Of a stretch of 64,000 nucleotides of DNA, positions 50,753-61,403 are shown piece after piece. Each line of letters opens with the position of its first letter. The stretch's first letter is position 1. The notes under the pieces are model-generated. The model searched no databases. It was not told the DNA's origin and saw only the letters and a list, made by a program, of their open reading frames with translations. The position numbers and the translations under genes were made by a program. The DNA comes from Lactobacillaceae bacterium. Lineage in GTDB: Bacteria > Bacillota > Bacilli > Lactobacillales > Lactobacillaceae. The stretch is taken from positions 1-64,000 of the forward strand of contig JAITQG010000046.1 of NCBI GenBank assembly GCA_031289015.1. Direction: 5' to 3'.

Positions 50753-51679
50753 ATGAATAAAATTATTGTCATTGGAAGTTTGAACATTGATGTGCAACAA
50801 AAGATTGCGCGATTGCCTCAACAGGGTGAGACGTTGGGGATTTTGGATCAAGCGACTAATTTTGGCGGCAAAGGGGCAAACCAAGCCGTTGCGGCTGCAC
50901 GCCAAACGGCCAACGTACACTTTATTGGGGCCGTTGGGCAAGATGAACGCGGGATTGCTTTTAAAGATTTACTGGTCGATGAAGGCATTAGCACTACATA
51001 TATTAACGAAATTGGACATAAAAATACTGGTACGGCCTATATTATGCTGGAACCAGACGGACATAATACGATTTTGGTGTATCCAGGTGCGAACGAAATG
51101 CTGACCATGGACGATGTTAAAGCTGCTGAACACGAGTTTGCCGATGTCGACTATGTTGTCGCTCAATTAGAGGTGCCACAAGCCGCGGTCTTAGCTGGTT
51201 TTAGGTTGGCACATAAATATGGGGCAAAAACAATTTTGAATCCCGCCCCAGTCACCGATCACGTCGATGCCGCGTTATTGGCTGAAACGGACTTGGTGGT
51301 GCCTAATGAAACAGAAGCGGCAGCATTGGCACATTTGCCCGCTACCACGGATGCGGCAGAACTCGTCGATGTCATGCAGTCTTTGCGTGATAAAGGGGTT
51401 GGGGATGCCATTATCACATTGGGTGAAGATGGCGTGTATTATGATGTGGCCGGCCAAGTAGGGGTTTGCCCAATCTTTAAGGTGCAAGCAGTTGATACGA
51501 CGGCCGCTGGGGATACGTTCATCGGGACGTTGGCCGCACACTTGGCTTTGGACAATCAAAACCTGGTTGAAGCCATTATGTTAGCTACGCGGGCTAGTTC
51601 GTTAGCCGTGTCTGAGGCCGGGGCGATTTCATCAATTCCGACCTTAGCTGATGTTGAAGCCGCAAACGCACAACAGTAA
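50753..51679 (+). CDS. rbsK: Ribokinase
   Basis: IVIGSLNIDVQQKIARLPQQGET; NFGGKGANQAVAAAR; DTTAAGDTFIGTL. Confidence 0.95.
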   Translation: MNKIIVIGSLNIDVQQKIARLPQQGETLGILDQATNFGGKGANQAVAAARQTANVHFIGAVGQDERGIAFKDLLVDEGISTTYINEIGHKNTGTAYIMLEPDGHNTILVYPGANEMLTMDDVKAAEHEFADVDYVVAQLEVPQAAVLAGFRLAHKYGAKTILNPAPVTDHVDAALLAETDLVVPNETEAAALAHLPATTDAAELVDVMQSLRDKGVGDAIITLGEDGVYYDVAGQVGVCPIFKVQAVDTTAAGDTFIGTLAAHLALDNQNLVEAIMLATRASSLAVSEAGAISSIPTLADVEAANAQQ

Positions 51680-51741
51680 ACTGCACCACATTGCGATAAG
51701 GCAAGGGTTAAAGCTTTATCGCGACTTTTACGGAGAAAATC

Positions 51742-52674
51742 ATGATTGTATTAGGTTTATTTGCGGGATTAATGCTCGCGGCCCAAAATCCGATTAATGC
51801 CAAATTTTCGGCGTTAGTAAAATCCCCTTTGGTAGCTAGTTTGTTTGGCTATGTAATCGGGGTGGCAATTTTGGGTGTCATCGTCTTGGTAACCGGTGGA
51901 GGCCTCTTGGAAAATATTGAGGCTGCGATGCAAACAAATATGCCGGTTTGGTTTTGGCTAGGTGGGCTATGCGGGGCGATTTACATTACCGCTATCATTA
52001 TTTTGTTTCCAAAGATTGGGGCAGTGGAAACAGTCATGCTACCAACCTTAGGGATGATTTTTTCAAGCATTGTCATCGAATCATTTGGTTGGCTAGAAGT
52101 GACGGCAATTCCTTTGACGGTTACACGCATGCTTGGGCTCTTAATTTTGGTGGGTGGCATGGTCATTGCCGTGGTTGTACCGACTTTAAACCAACGTCCA
52201 ATGCTACAAAAAGCGGCGCCGGTCGTTAATGGTAGGTTAGCCTGGCGAATTTTTGGGTTCATTGCTGGGGTGGCAACCACCTTGCAAACCACGTTGAATG
52301 GCCACTTGGGGGTGGTGTTGCATTCTACGTATCAAGCAACTTTGATTGCCTTTATTGTTGGGCTGGCAGTCGTAGCTAGTGTAATGTTAGTGCGAGAACG
52401 CCATGCCTTTAGATTAGTCCTGCCCGCTGCCAAGTATTGGTGGGGCTGGGTCGGGGGCGCCTTAGGGTCGTTTTACGTGCTCTTCATGACGATCATGATT
52501 CCGGTCTTGGGGCCAGGCTTGACGGTGGCCTTACCGATTATTGGGGTGATGTTTGGGTCGCTGTTCGTTCAAAAATTTGGGTTGTTTGGTTCAATCAAGG
52601 CCGCCGTGCATATTGCGCAAATTATTGGGGTCATTTTGATGGTCGGTGGGATTTTGATTATCAAATTAATATAA
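51742..52674 (+). CDS. DMT superfamily (YdcZ/DUF606-like) transporter
   Basis: Duplicated DUF606-like hydrophobic halves, AAQNPINAKFSALVKSPLVASLFGYVIG. Confidence 0.85.
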   Translation: MIVLGLFAGLMLAAQNPINAKFSALVKSPLVASLFGYVIGVAILGVIVLVTGGGLLENIEAAMQTNMPVWFWLGGLCGAIYITAIIILFPKIGAVETVMLPTLGMIFSSIVIESFGWLEVTAIPLTVTRMLGLLILVGGMVIAVVVPTLNQRPMLQKAAPVVNGRLAWRIFGFIAGVATTLQTTLNGHLGVVLHSTYQATLIAFIVGLAVVASVMLVRERHAFRLVLPAAKYWWGWVGGALGSFYVLFMTIMIPVLGPGLTVALPIIGVMFGSLFVQKFGLFGSIKAAVHIAQIIGVILMVGGILIIKLI

Positions 52675-52736
52675 ATCTAAGGGCTGGTTTCTGCTAGAAA
52701 TCAGTCTTTTTAGTATCCTTAAAGAAAATTAATCAA

Positions 52737-52750
52737 TGTAACCGTTTACA
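52737..52750. promoter_or_regulatory. cre site (CcpA) upstream of nucleoside transporter
   Basis: TGTAACCGTTTACA matches cre consensus. Confidence 0.75.
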
Positions 52751-52782
52751 TTTACTTATAAATTGTGTATATTGGTTATGTT

Positions 52783-52800
52783 GATAAAACGTTTTACTAA
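52783..52800. promoter_or_regulatory. Second copy of LacI-family operator-like palindrome
   Basis: gaTAAAACGTTTTActaa; shares ATAAAACGTTTTACTAA with the rbsK upstream site. Confidence 0.7.
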
Positions 52801-52837
52801 AATGAATTTTTCGTATCGTATCGTACACAGGAGGAGT

Positions 52838-54118
52838 ATGGCTATGTTGTTAGCGGTCAATATTATTGGTATTTTTGTTTTTATTGGGGTTGCATTTTTA
52901 TTTTCAAAGGACAAAAAGCACATTAACTGGCGCTCTGTTGGGATTGTATTAGCTTTGCAATTGTTCTTGGCATGGTTCTTTGTCAGCTTTAGCATCGGAC
53001 GTGATGCGGTGCAAGCTGCCGCAAACGGCTTTAATTGGATTGTCAACATTGCTTATCAGGGGATTGTGTTTGCCTTGCCAAATTGGGTAACCGCAGACTT
53101 TGGTGGGACGGCCCAATCGATGAACTTCATCACGTCGGCGCTCTTGCCAATCTTGTTGATCGTGCCATTGTTTGATATTTTGACTTACATTGGCTTTTTG
53201 CCTTGGGTTATCAAGTGGATTGGAAAGGGCTTGTCAATCGTGACGGGGCAACCAAAGTTTGAAGCTTTCTTCTCAGTTGAAATGATGTTCTTGGGCAATA
53301 CAGAAGTTTTGGCCGTTTCAAAGGCACAATTAGATACCATGAGTGCCCAACGAACTTTGACGCTTGCCTTGATGTCAATGTCATGTGTGACCGCTTCAAT
53401 TTTGGGGGCATACACGCAAATGATGCCTGGCCAATATGTCATCACTGCTGTACCATTGAATATTTTGTCAGCAATTATCATGGCGGCTATTTTAAACCCA
53501 GTGCATGTCACGCCAGAAGAAGATACTGTGGCAACTATTAATTCAGCGACCGAAACTTATGAGGCAACGGATGAAAATGGCGTCGTTACACCAAAGCGCG
53601 AGCCCTTTTTCTCATTCTTGGGTGATTCAATCTTGGGCGCTGGTAAGTTGGTGTTGATCATCGTTGCAAACGTGGTTGCCTTTGTGGCTTTGGCTGCGTT
53701 GATTAACGGCATCTTTGGTTTGACGGGCTTCCACTGGTTGACCCTCCAAAACATTTTGGGCGTAATCATGTTCCCATTTGCTTGGTTGCTTGGCTTTAAC
53801 CCAGCACATGCGTTTGAAATCGCACAATTCATGGGAACCAAGTTGGTGACCAACGAATTTGTGGTCATGGGCGAAGTTTCTAAGGCGGTTATGGGTGAAA
53901 CAGGCATGTTTGCTTCAGCCCACGCCCGGGCAGTCTTGACAACGTTCTTGACTTCATTTGCTAATTTTGGAACGTTGGGTATGATTATTGGTGCTTTCAA
54001 GGGTTTGGTTACCAAGGACAAGTCCGATTATATTTCAAAGCACGTCCCATTGATGATGGTATCAGGAATTTTGGTTTCACTCTTAACTGCATCGATGGCT
54101 GGTCTATTTGCATGGTAA
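52838..54118 (+). CDS. nupC: NupC family nucleoside transporter
   Basis: SVEMMFLGNTEVLAVSKAQL, SMSCVTASILGAYTQMMPGQYVITAVPLN; SD aggaggag before ATG 52838. Confidence 0.9.
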   Translation: MAMLLAVNIIGIFVFIGVAFLFSKDKKHINWRSVGIVLALQLFLAWFFVSFSIGRDAVQAAANGFNWIVNIAYQGIVFALPNWVTADFGGTAQSMNFITSALLPILLIVPLFDILTYIGFLPWVIKWIGKGLSIVTGQPKFEAFFSVEMMFLGNTEVLAVSKAQLDTMSAQRTLTLALMSMSCVTASILGAYTQMMPGQYVITAVPLNILSAIIMAAILNPVHVTPEEDTVATINSATETYEATDENGVVTPKREPFFSFLGDSILGAGKLVLIIVANVVAFVALAALINGIFGLTGFHWLTLQNILGVIMFPFAWLLGFNPAHAFEIAQFMGTKLVTNEFVVMGEVSKAVMGETGMFASAHARAVLTTFLTSFANFGTLGMIIGAFKGLVTKDKSDYISKHVPLMMVSGILVSLLTASMAGLFAW

Positions 54119-54165
54119 ACTGAAGTATAGATTAATTTAAATAACAAGAAATATAGGTGAAAAAT

Positions 54166-55125
54166 ATGGCACAAAAGAAAATGATTTTGGATTTGGATAC
54201 TGGCGTTGATGACGCTTTAGCCTTGGCACTAGCAGTAGCTGATCCGCGTGTTGATTTGATTGGGATTGTCTCTAGTTATGGAAATAACACCATTGAAGTG
54301 ACGACCCAAAATGCGTTGGATTTGTTGCACTTACTGGGCCAAGATGATGTGCCAGTTTACGTGGGCTTGGGTCACTCATCGATGACGGATAGCTTTGAAG
54401 TTATGCCAATTTCCAAAGAGATTCATGGTGACAACGGGGTTGGAAATGTGGAACTTGAGCAATCCCCTCGTCAAGCTGAAACCATGTCTGGGGTCGACTT
54501 TATTATTCAAGCGGCCAAAGAATATACGAGCGATTTGATTATCGTACCAACGGGGCCCCTAACCAACTTAGCGGCGGCATTGACGATTGAACCAAGTATT
54601 GCCCATCAAATTGGGGATGTGACGCTCATGGGTGGCGCACTCACGGTTCGAGGCAATGTGACGGCCGTGACTGAGGCCAATATCAACCAAGACCCAGAAG
54701 CCGCTGATTATGTCTTCAAGCATCAAGAAAATTTGACCATGGTGGGCTTGGATGTAACGTTGCGGACGTTATTATCAAAAAAGGAAACGCAACAATGGCG
54801 GCACTTAGGTTCAAAGAAGGGTGCCATTTACGCCGACATTTTTGATTACTATATCGAAGCCTATGATCGCTTGGGGATTGATCATCGTGGGGCTGCGCTA
54901 CATGACCCGCTAGCGGTAGGCGTTGCGATTGACCCAACATATTGCACGTTCTTGGATTTGAATATGCAAGTGACCTTGTCAAAGTCATCAGGTGATTACG
55001 GCCGGACCATCGGCGATAATGAAAAGTTGTTAGATCCGACCTTCTCACGTGCGGCCATTGATGTTGATGAAGAACGCTATACGCGTGACTTTATGGACTT
55101 TACCGCATCGATTTTAGCAGATTAA
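54166..55125 (+). CDS. Ribonucleoside hydrolase (IUNH family)
   Basis: MILDLDTGVDDALALALAVADPRVDLIGIVSSYGNN; LMGGAL; HDPLAV. Confidence 0.95.
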   Translation: MAQKKMILDLDTGVDDALALALAVADPRVDLIGIVSSYGNNTIEVTTQNALDLLHLLGQDDVPVYVGLGHSSMTDSFEVMPISKEIHGDNGVGNVELEQSPRQAETMSGVDFIIQAAKEYTSDLIIVPTGPLTNLAAALTIEPSIAHQIGDVTLMGGALTVRGNVTAVTEANINQDPEAADYVFKHQENLTMVGLDVTLRTLLSKKETQQWRHLGSKKGAIYADIFDYYIEAYDRLGIDHRGAALHDPLAVGVAIDPTYCTFLDLNMQVTLSKSSGDYGRTIGDNEKLLDPTFSRAAIDVDEERYTRDFMDFTASILAD

Positions 55126-55136
55126 AGGGGGATAAA

Positions 55137-56051
55137 ATGGCATTACCAATTATTATGGACATGGATCCAGGCATTGATGATGCAGCAGCCATTGCGGTTG
55201 CCTTGCATAGCCCAGAACTAGATATTAAATTATTCACGGCGGTGGCTGGAAATGTTTCAGTCGATAAAACATCATTGAATGAATTGAAATTACTTGAGTT
55301 TTTTGACCGAACGGAAATTCCCGTGGCCATTGGAGCCAAGGCACCGCTCAAAAAAGTCTTTAAGGATGCTGCTAATATTCATGGTGAGTCGGGGATGCCT
55401 GGGTATGATTTTCCAGCCGTCACGACAGACTTTGATACCAGAGATGCGGTTACAGCGATATTTGATACACTCACTGCAGCTGAGCAACCAATGACGATTG
55501 TGGCCACGGGGTCATATACTAACATTGCACAATTACTGATTTTGCACCCAGAAATTAAAACTAAAATCGAGCGGTTTGTTTTGATGGGCGGGTCAATTAG
55601 TGGTGGCAATGTTTCCTCAGTTGCTGAGTTCAATGTATTTACAGATCCAGATGCAGCCAAAATTGTGTTTGAAGCTGGCGTACCAATTGTCATGATTGGG
55701 TTGGATGTCACGCTCAAAGCTCTGATCTCCGCTCCTGCTATGGATAAGCTGGCTACGTTAAATGAGTCGGGTAAAATGCTTAATGGGTTACTAAATGCTT
55801 ACAATGATGTGGAGGCTGGTGGGAAGCCGATGCATGATGTTAATACGATTTTCTATCTATTGCATCCAGAGGCGACGACTTTAAAAACTTATCAAATCGA
55901 TGTTGTTACTGAGGGGCCGGCTGCTGGTGCTACAGTGGCTGATATTCAGAATCGTTGGTCTGAGGGGCGGACTAATGCTCAAGTTGGGGTTGATGTTGAT
56001 GCTGAATTCTTTGAGCGGTGGTTCTTGGATGTGGTTTCAACAATGAAATAA
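55137..56051 (+). CDS. Ribonucleoside hydrolase (IUNH family)
   Basis: PIIMDMDPGIDDAAAIAVALHSPELDIKLFTAVAGNVS. Confidence 0.94.
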   Translation: MALPIIMDMDPGIDDAAAIAVALHSPELDIKLFTAVAGNVSVDKTSLNELKLLEFFDRTEIPVAIGAKAPLKKVFKDAANIHGESGMPGYDFPAVTTDFDTRDAVTAIFDTLTAAEQPMTIVATGSYTNIAQLLILHPEIKTKIERFVLMGGSISGGNVSSVAEFNVFTDPDAAKIVFEAGVPIVMIGLDVTLKALISAPAMDKLATLNESGKMLNGLLNAYNDVEAGGKPMHDVNTIFYLLHPEATTLKTYQIDVVTEGPAAGATVADIQNRWSEGRTNAQVGVDVDAEFFERWFLDVVSTMK

Positions 56052-56237
56052 CTGATTTTTATGGACTGACTTTAATTGGTTGGTCTTTTTTTGCCCTTTT
56101 CAGGGCAAAAGTGTTTTGGTTTGGTGGGTTCAAGGATACACACAAACTAAAAAGAACCCAAATAAAAATAAAGAAAAGAACTTTAAATGAAGTTGGTTGA
56201 TTAAAACAACTAACTGCATTATAATAAATGCATCGAA

Positions 56238-56251
56238 TGAAATCGGTTTCA
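56238..56251. promoter_or_regulatory. cre/LacI-type operator upstream of beta-xylosidase
   Basis: TGAAATCGGTTTCA, palindromic. Confidence 0.7.
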
Positions 56252-56291
56252 TTCCATTACTTTTAATACACATTTAGAGGAGTTTGCTAAC

Positions 56292-57989
56292 ATGAAGATT
56301 CAAAATCCCGTTTTGCCTGGATTTAACTCAGATCCATCAATCATCCGAGTTGAAGACACGTATTATATCGCAACATCTACTTTTGAATGGTTCCCTGGTG
56401 TGCGTATCCACGCCTCAAAGGACATGGTTAACTGGAACTTGGTAACCAATGTTTTGGATACGACGACTTTGTTGGACATGAAGGGAAATCCTTCTTCTGG
56501 TGGAATCTGGGCCCCAGACTTGTCTTATGCGGATGGTAAGTTCTGGTTGATCTTTACCGACGTTAAGATTACTGATGGTTCATTCAAAGACATGAAGAAC
56601 TACTTGACGACTGCTGATAATATCACTGGTCCTTGGTCAGATCCTATCGCTGTTAACGGTGTGGGCTTTGACGCTTCATTGTTCCATGATGAAGATGGTC
56701 GCAAGTACTTGGTTCAACAAACTTGGGATCACCGTGAATACCACCACCCATTTGACGGAATCACTTTGACTGAATTTGATACAACAACTATGAAGTTGAA
56801 GCCAGAAACTGCCCGTACTATCTGGGAAGGTACTGAAGTTAAGTTGGTTGAAGGACCTCACTTGTACAAGATCAATGGTGATTACTACTTATTCGCTGCT
56901 GAAGGTGGAACTATCTTTACGCACCAAGAAGTTGTTGCTCGTTCAAAGAGCTTGGATGAATTGTCATTTGAGACTGAACCTGATGGACCATTCTTGACTA
57001 ACTTCGACACCCCTAAGTCATATTTGCAAAAGCAAGGTCACGGTGCCTTGGTATCAACTCCTGGTGGAGAATGGTACTATGCATCATTGACTGGTCGTCC
57101 TTGGAACCATGCGACTGAATCAGCTACTGATCCACGTGGATGGTCAACTTTGGGTCGTGAAACTGCTATCCAAAAGGTTTATTGGGATGACGAAGGTTGG
57201 CCACGTGTTGAAGGTGGCCATGGTGGACAAACTTATGTTGACGCACCTAAGGACGCTATCTTGACTGAAGCCCCTGCTGATCATTCACAACATGATGAAT
57301 TTACAGATGCTAAGTTGGATTTGAACTGGAACACATTGCGTGTGCCATTCACTGAAAAGATGGGTAAGACTGGTGACGGTAAGTTGACTTTGATTGGTCA
57401 AGGTTCATTGGCTAACACATTTGATTTGTCATTGATCGCGCGTCGTTGGCAAGCCTTCTACTTCGATGCTGAAACTAAGGTTAAGTTCAACCCATACTCA
57501 TACCAAGCTATGGCTGGATTGACTAACTACTACAACCATTCTCACTGGTCATTTATCTTCATCACTAAGAATGACGAAGGTCAAAACGTGATCGAAGTTG
57601 GCGAGAATAAGGGTGGTTTGCGTAACGGTTCATACACTTCATACTTCAAGGATGATGCACCGGTAATTCCTGATGGTACTGAATACGTATGGTTCAAGTC
57701 AGAAAATCGTAAGGAATCTTACACTTACTTGTATTCATTCGACGGCACTAACTGGATTGAAACTGGTATCCAATTGGATGCAGCTGTTTTGTCAGATGAT
57801 TACGTTGTACGCGAATACGGTGGGTTCTTCACTGGGGCCTACGTTGGTTTGGCTGCAGTCGATTACTCAGGTTACGACTCAACTGCTGAATTCGATTTCT
57901 TCGATTACAAGGAATTGGGCGATAAGAAGTTGGCTGACGGTTCATATACTTTTGAAGCTTCAGAAACACGTGATTATTACCAAGGTTAA
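56292..57989 (+). CDS. GH43 beta-xylosidase
   Basis: NPVLPGFNSDPSIIRVEDTYYIATSTFEWFPGVRIHASKDMVNW; GGIWAPDLSYADGKFWLIFTD; LVEGPHLYKINGDYYLFAAEGGT. Confidence 0.95.
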   Translation: MKIQNPVLPGFNSDPSIIRVEDTYYIATSTFEWFPGVRIHASKDMVNWNLVTNVLDTTTLLDMKGNPSSGGIWAPDLSYADGKFWLIFTDVKITDGSFKDMKNYLTTADNITGPWSDPIAVNGVGFDASLFHDEDGRKYLVQQTWDHREYHHPFDGITLTEFDTTTMKLKPETARTIWEGTEVKLVEGPHLYKINGDYYLFAAEGGTIFTHQEVVARSKSLDELSFETEPDGPFLTNFDTPKSYLQKQGHGALVSTPGGEWYYASLTGRPWNHATESATDPRGWSTLGRETAIQKVYWDDEGWPRVEGGHGGQTYVDAPKDAILTEAPADHSQHDEFTDAKLDLNWNTLRVPFTEKMGKTGDGKLTLIGQGSLANTFDLSLIARRWQAFYFDAETKVKFNPYSYQAMAGLTNYYNHSHWSFIFITKNDEGQNVIEVGENKGGLRNGSYTSYFKDDAPVIPDGTEYVWFKSENRKESYTYLYSFDGTNWIETGIQLDAAVLSDDYVVREYGGFFTGAYVGLAAVDYSGYDSTAEFDFFDYKELGDKKLADGSYTFEASETRDYYQG

Positions 57990-58005
57990 TTTTTTAAAAT
58001 AATTC

Positions 58006-58043
58006 GAAAAACATGACTAGTGAATTACTAGCCATGTTTTTTT
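58006..58043 (+). terminator. Terminator after beta-xylosidase
   Basis: aaaacatgactagtgaattactagccatgttttttt. Confidence 0.85.
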
Positions 58044-58087
58044 GCGTGTTTTAAAATATTGTTAGAGAGGGAATGGGGGATAGCGTA

Positions 58088-58396
58088 ATGGAAAAGAACA
58101 CACAGGCTAAACGTTTAGTGTATGCCTTATACAACCTCGTAAATCAGCATGCTGATGGTGAGTATAACGACATCTTGGGGGTGTTGTTAAAAGTGTATAA
58201 AAAGTTGGACAAAGTCAAAGACCCAGCGCCGTTAATTAATCGCTTAGTGAATTATTTATATTTCACGGGCTTTACCAAACGTCTGGCTTTTGCAGATGCT
58301 GAATTAGAAATCATCAAGGCGTTGGGTGATATTGGCAAAACGGCCGGCAACAATGGGGTCTATCGGTCAGATTATGGGAATCATGACCAATTTTAA
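58088..58396 (+). CDS. Bacteriocin immunity-like protein (enterocin A immunity type)
   Basis: 102-aa helical protein AKRLVYALYNLVNQHADGEYNDILGVLLKVYKKLDKVKDPAPLINRLVNYLYFTGFT. Confidence 0.6.
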   Translation: MEKNTQAKRLVYALYNLVNQHADGEYNDILGVLLKVYKKLDKVKDPAPLINRLVNYLYFTGFTKRLAFADAELEIIKALGDIGKTAGNNGVYRSDYGNHDQF

Positions 58397-58459
58397 GGCG
58401 TCCCTTGATAGGCTTTGTAATGGTATAATTTAAATATTAATACTTACGAGGTGTATCAA

Positions 58460-59356
58460 ATGGAGAAGCCGGAATTAGTTGTTATTACGGGAATGTCTGG
58501 CGCTGGTAAAACTGTCGCCATGCGCGCCTTTGAAGATTTAAATTATTTTACCACCGACAACTTGCCACCAAAAATGTTGCCGGCTTTTTGGGCAACGGTG
58601 CAAGAACATGATCAACAACAAAATGCGGCGGTCGTAATCGATTTGCGGGCGGCTCCTTTTTTTGATGATTTAGCCGGAGTTTGGCAAACGATGTTGGATG
58701 CCAATGATGGCTCATATAATTTAAGCTTGGTGTTCTTGGACGCGACTGACGGAGATTTAGTTGCCCGGTATAAAGAAACCCGCCGGCACCATCCGTTGTC
58801 TGGTGGTCGTGGGACGCTCGAAGATATTCACGAGGAACGCCGCTTGTTGCAAGGGGTCGCAACCTTGGCAAAAAATGTGGTGGACACGAGTAGTTTTGGG
58901 CCGCGTGAGTTACGCCAATATTTGATTGCCGAATATGGTAATCAAAGTGCTAAGGATAGTTTGTTCAAGCTCAATGTGATGAGTTTTGGCTTTAAATATG
59001 GCGTGCCGTTGGATGTGGATTTGGTGTTTGATGTGCGGTTCTTGAAAAATCCGTATTATGACCACAGCTTACGTGAGTTGACTGGGATGGATCAGCAGGT
59101 GCAAGATTTCGTGTGGCAGACCGAGGGTGCGCAGACTTATTATGATATGGTTGAACAAATGATTACTTGGTCAGCACCGCGGTATCAAGAAGAGGGCAAA
59201 AGTTCTTTGACCATTGCCTTTGGCTGTACCGGGGGGCAACATCGTTCGGTCGCGTATGCGCATCGACTAGCCCAAGTCTTAGTTGCCCAAGGGTGGCAAG
59301 TTGATGAATATCATCGCGATATGAATCGGCGAAAGGATAATGGTATGAGCATATGA
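58460..59356 (+). CDS. rapZ: RNase adapter protein RapZ
   Basis: VVITGMSGAGKTVAMRAFEDLNYFTTDNLPP; FGCTGGQHRSVAYAHRL. Confidence 0.97.
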   Translation: MEKPELVVITGMSGAGKTVAMRAFEDLNYFTTDNLPPKMLPAFWATVQEHDQQQNAAVVIDLRAAPFFDDLAGVWQTMLDANDGSYNLSLVFLDATDGDLVARYKETRRHHPLSGGRGTLEDIHEERRLLQGVATLAKNVVDTSSFGPRELRQYLIAEYGNQSAKDSLFKLNVMSFGFKYGVPLDVDLVFDVRFLKNPYYDHSLRELTGMDQQVQDFVWQTEGAQTYYDMVEQMITWSAPRYQEEGKSSLTIAFGCTGGQHRSVAYAHRLAQVLVAQGWQVDEYHRDMNRRKDNGMSI

Positions 59357-60354
59357 CCAAAGCTTTTCCAATCCAAGACCAAAAGAAAATCGTCGTCATT
59401 GGCGGCGGCTCAGGTCAACCCGTGATTTTACGCGGGCTCAAGCGATTTGAGGTTGATTTGACGGCGATTATTACCGTTGCTGATGATGGTGGTTCATCTG
59501 GTAAATTGCGTGATTATTTAAAGATGGTCCCGCCTGGGGATATTCGGAATGTGATGGCCGAATTATCAGGGCTGGATCAAGATTTTACTGATATTTTTCA
59601 ATATCGATTTAAAGAAGGCGATGAATTTTTAACGGGCCATGCGCTGGGGAATTTATTTATCGCAGGTGTCGCTGAAAAAGAGGGTGGCATCTTCCCTGCA
59701 ATTCAATATTTGTCAAAATTAATGAAAATCAAGGGGCATGTTTATCCGGTCGTTAATGAACCACTTGAATTACATGCACGCTTTAGTGATGGGACAACGA
59801 TGTGTGGTGAAGCTGAAATCACGGCCGCCCATAAACGGATTGAAGAAGTCTGGGTCACATCGTCCAATGTTAATGCTGAGCCACGTGCTTCAAAAGAAGT
59901 GGTGGACGCTATTTTAGATGCGGATGTGGTGGTGTTAGGCCCTGGTAGTTTGTATACTAGTATCTTGCCCAATGTGGTCGTCCCAAATGTGGCGGCAGCT
60001 TTGCGCGCCACCCGTGCTAAAGTGGTCTATATTGCTAACATCATGACGCAAAAGGGTGAGACCGAAAGCTTTTCTGACGGTGACCATTTGCGTGTTATCA
60101 ACGATCATGCCAATACGCAGATTGTGGACGCGGTAATCATGAATCGTGGCATCGTGCCTGAAGATTATATCGACTGGAAGCACTGGAATGAGCTGTCTTA
60201 TCAAGTCGCGTCTGATCCAGATGAAGTCAGCGCACAAGGGGCCGTGCCAATTATTGGTGACTTACTAGAATTGCGTGATGATGGCGCCTTTCATGATGGC
60301 AATGTTGTGGCTGAATTATTGATGCAAATTGCCAATAATAATGACGTTAATTAA
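59353..60354 (+). CDS. yvcK: YvcK family gluconeogenesis factor
   Basis: IVVIGGGSGQPVILRGLKRFEVDLTAIITVADDGGSSGKLRDYL. Confidence 0.95.
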   Translation: MTKAFPIQDQKKIVVIGGGSGQPVILRGLKRFEVDLTAIITVADDGGSSGKLRDYLKMVPPGDIRNVMAELSGLDQDFTDIFQYRFKEGDEFLTGHALGNLFIAGVAEKEGGIFPAIQYLSKLMKIKGHVYPVVNEPLELHARFSDGTTMCGEAEITAAHKRIEEVWVTSSNVNAEPRASKEVVDAILDADVVVLGPGSLYTSILPNVVVPNVAAALRATRAKVVYIANIMTQKGETESFSDGDHLRVINDHANTQIVDAVIMNRGIVPEDYIDWKHWNELSYQVASDPDEVSAQGAVPIIGDLLELRDDGAFHDGNVVAELLMQIANNNDVN

Positions 60355-60384
60355 TAAAATGATACTGGGAAAGGAGGTCGCAAA

Positions 60385-61338
60385 ATGTCGTTTGCAAGTG
60401 ATGTAAAAAAAGAATTAACGATGTTAGACGTTAGCAAACCTAATAATGCTAAAGCTGAATTATCTGCGCTGCTACGGATGAATGGGTCGCTTGGGTTAAG
60501 CAACATGCACTGGACACTCAATGTGCAAACTGAAAATGCGGCCACTGCCCGTCGAATCATTACGTTACTGCAAAAATTCTTTGATGTGCCTGCCGAAATT
60601 AGTGTCCGGCGCCAGATGAAGTTGAAGAAAAACAATATTTATGTCGTGCGCATTATGCAAGGCGCTGATCAGCTTTTAAATGATTTGCACATTTTTGAAG
60701 ATTTTGAAATTACGTCAACTGTTTCAAAAAAATGGATTCAAGATGAGGGGATGCTGCGTTCGTATCTGCGCGGGGCTTTCTTAGCGGCTGGCTCAGTGAA
60801 TAATCCTGAAACCAGTCAGTATCATCTAGAGATTTATTCGCTTTATGAAGAACAAGCGCATCAACTGGCCGAATTCATGTTGGAGCTTGACCTTAAAGCT
60901 AAAGTTGTCGAACGCCGCTCTGGCTATATTGTCTATCTCAAGGAAGCCGAAAACATTGTTGATCTACTTAACTTGATGGGTGCGACCGTGGCAATGTTGA
61001 AGTTTGAAGATATCCGCATTATGCGGGATATGCGTAATTCAGTTAATCGGTTAGTGAATGCTGAAAATGCTAACATCGACAAAACGGTGACCGCCAGTCA
61101 AAAACAAGTTGATGATATCGCCTTTTTGGAAGAAGAAATTGGGTTGAATCGACTACCAGTTAAACTGCGCGAAATCGCTGAAATTCGCCTAGCCCATCGT
61201 GATGATCCGTTATCTGAATTAGGGCAATACGTGCGTTCAGGTGAAATTTCAAAATCTGGTGTTAATCATCGGCTGCGGAAAATATCCCAGTTAGCTGACG
61301 ATTTGCGGGATGGTAAATCGTTGCCAAAGAATTTTTAG
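60385..61338 (+). CDS. whiA: DNA-binding protein WhiA
   Basis: [47 protein letters not shown]; rapZ-yvcK-whiA synteny. Confidence 0.97.
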   Translation: MSFASDVKKELTMLDVSKPNNAKAELSALLRMNGSLGLSNMHWTLNVQTENAATARRIITLLQKFFDVPAEISVRRQMKLKKNNIYVVRIMQGADQLLNDLHIFEDFEITSTVSKKWIQDEGMLRSYLRGAFLAAGSVNNPETSQYHLEIYSLYEEQAHQLAEFMLELDLKAKVVERRSGYIVYLKEAENIVDLLNLMGATVAMLKFEDIRIMRDMRNSVNRLVNAENANIDKTVTASQKQVDDIAFLEEEIGLNRLPVKLREIAEIRLAHRDDPLSELGQYVRSGEISKSGVNHRLRKISQLADDLRDGKSLPKNF

Positions 61339-61403
61339 TTTTGAAGGCAACGCAATAAATGTTAAAATAAAGCAATTGATAATTTCAGGAGGAAATTGAA
61401 ATC

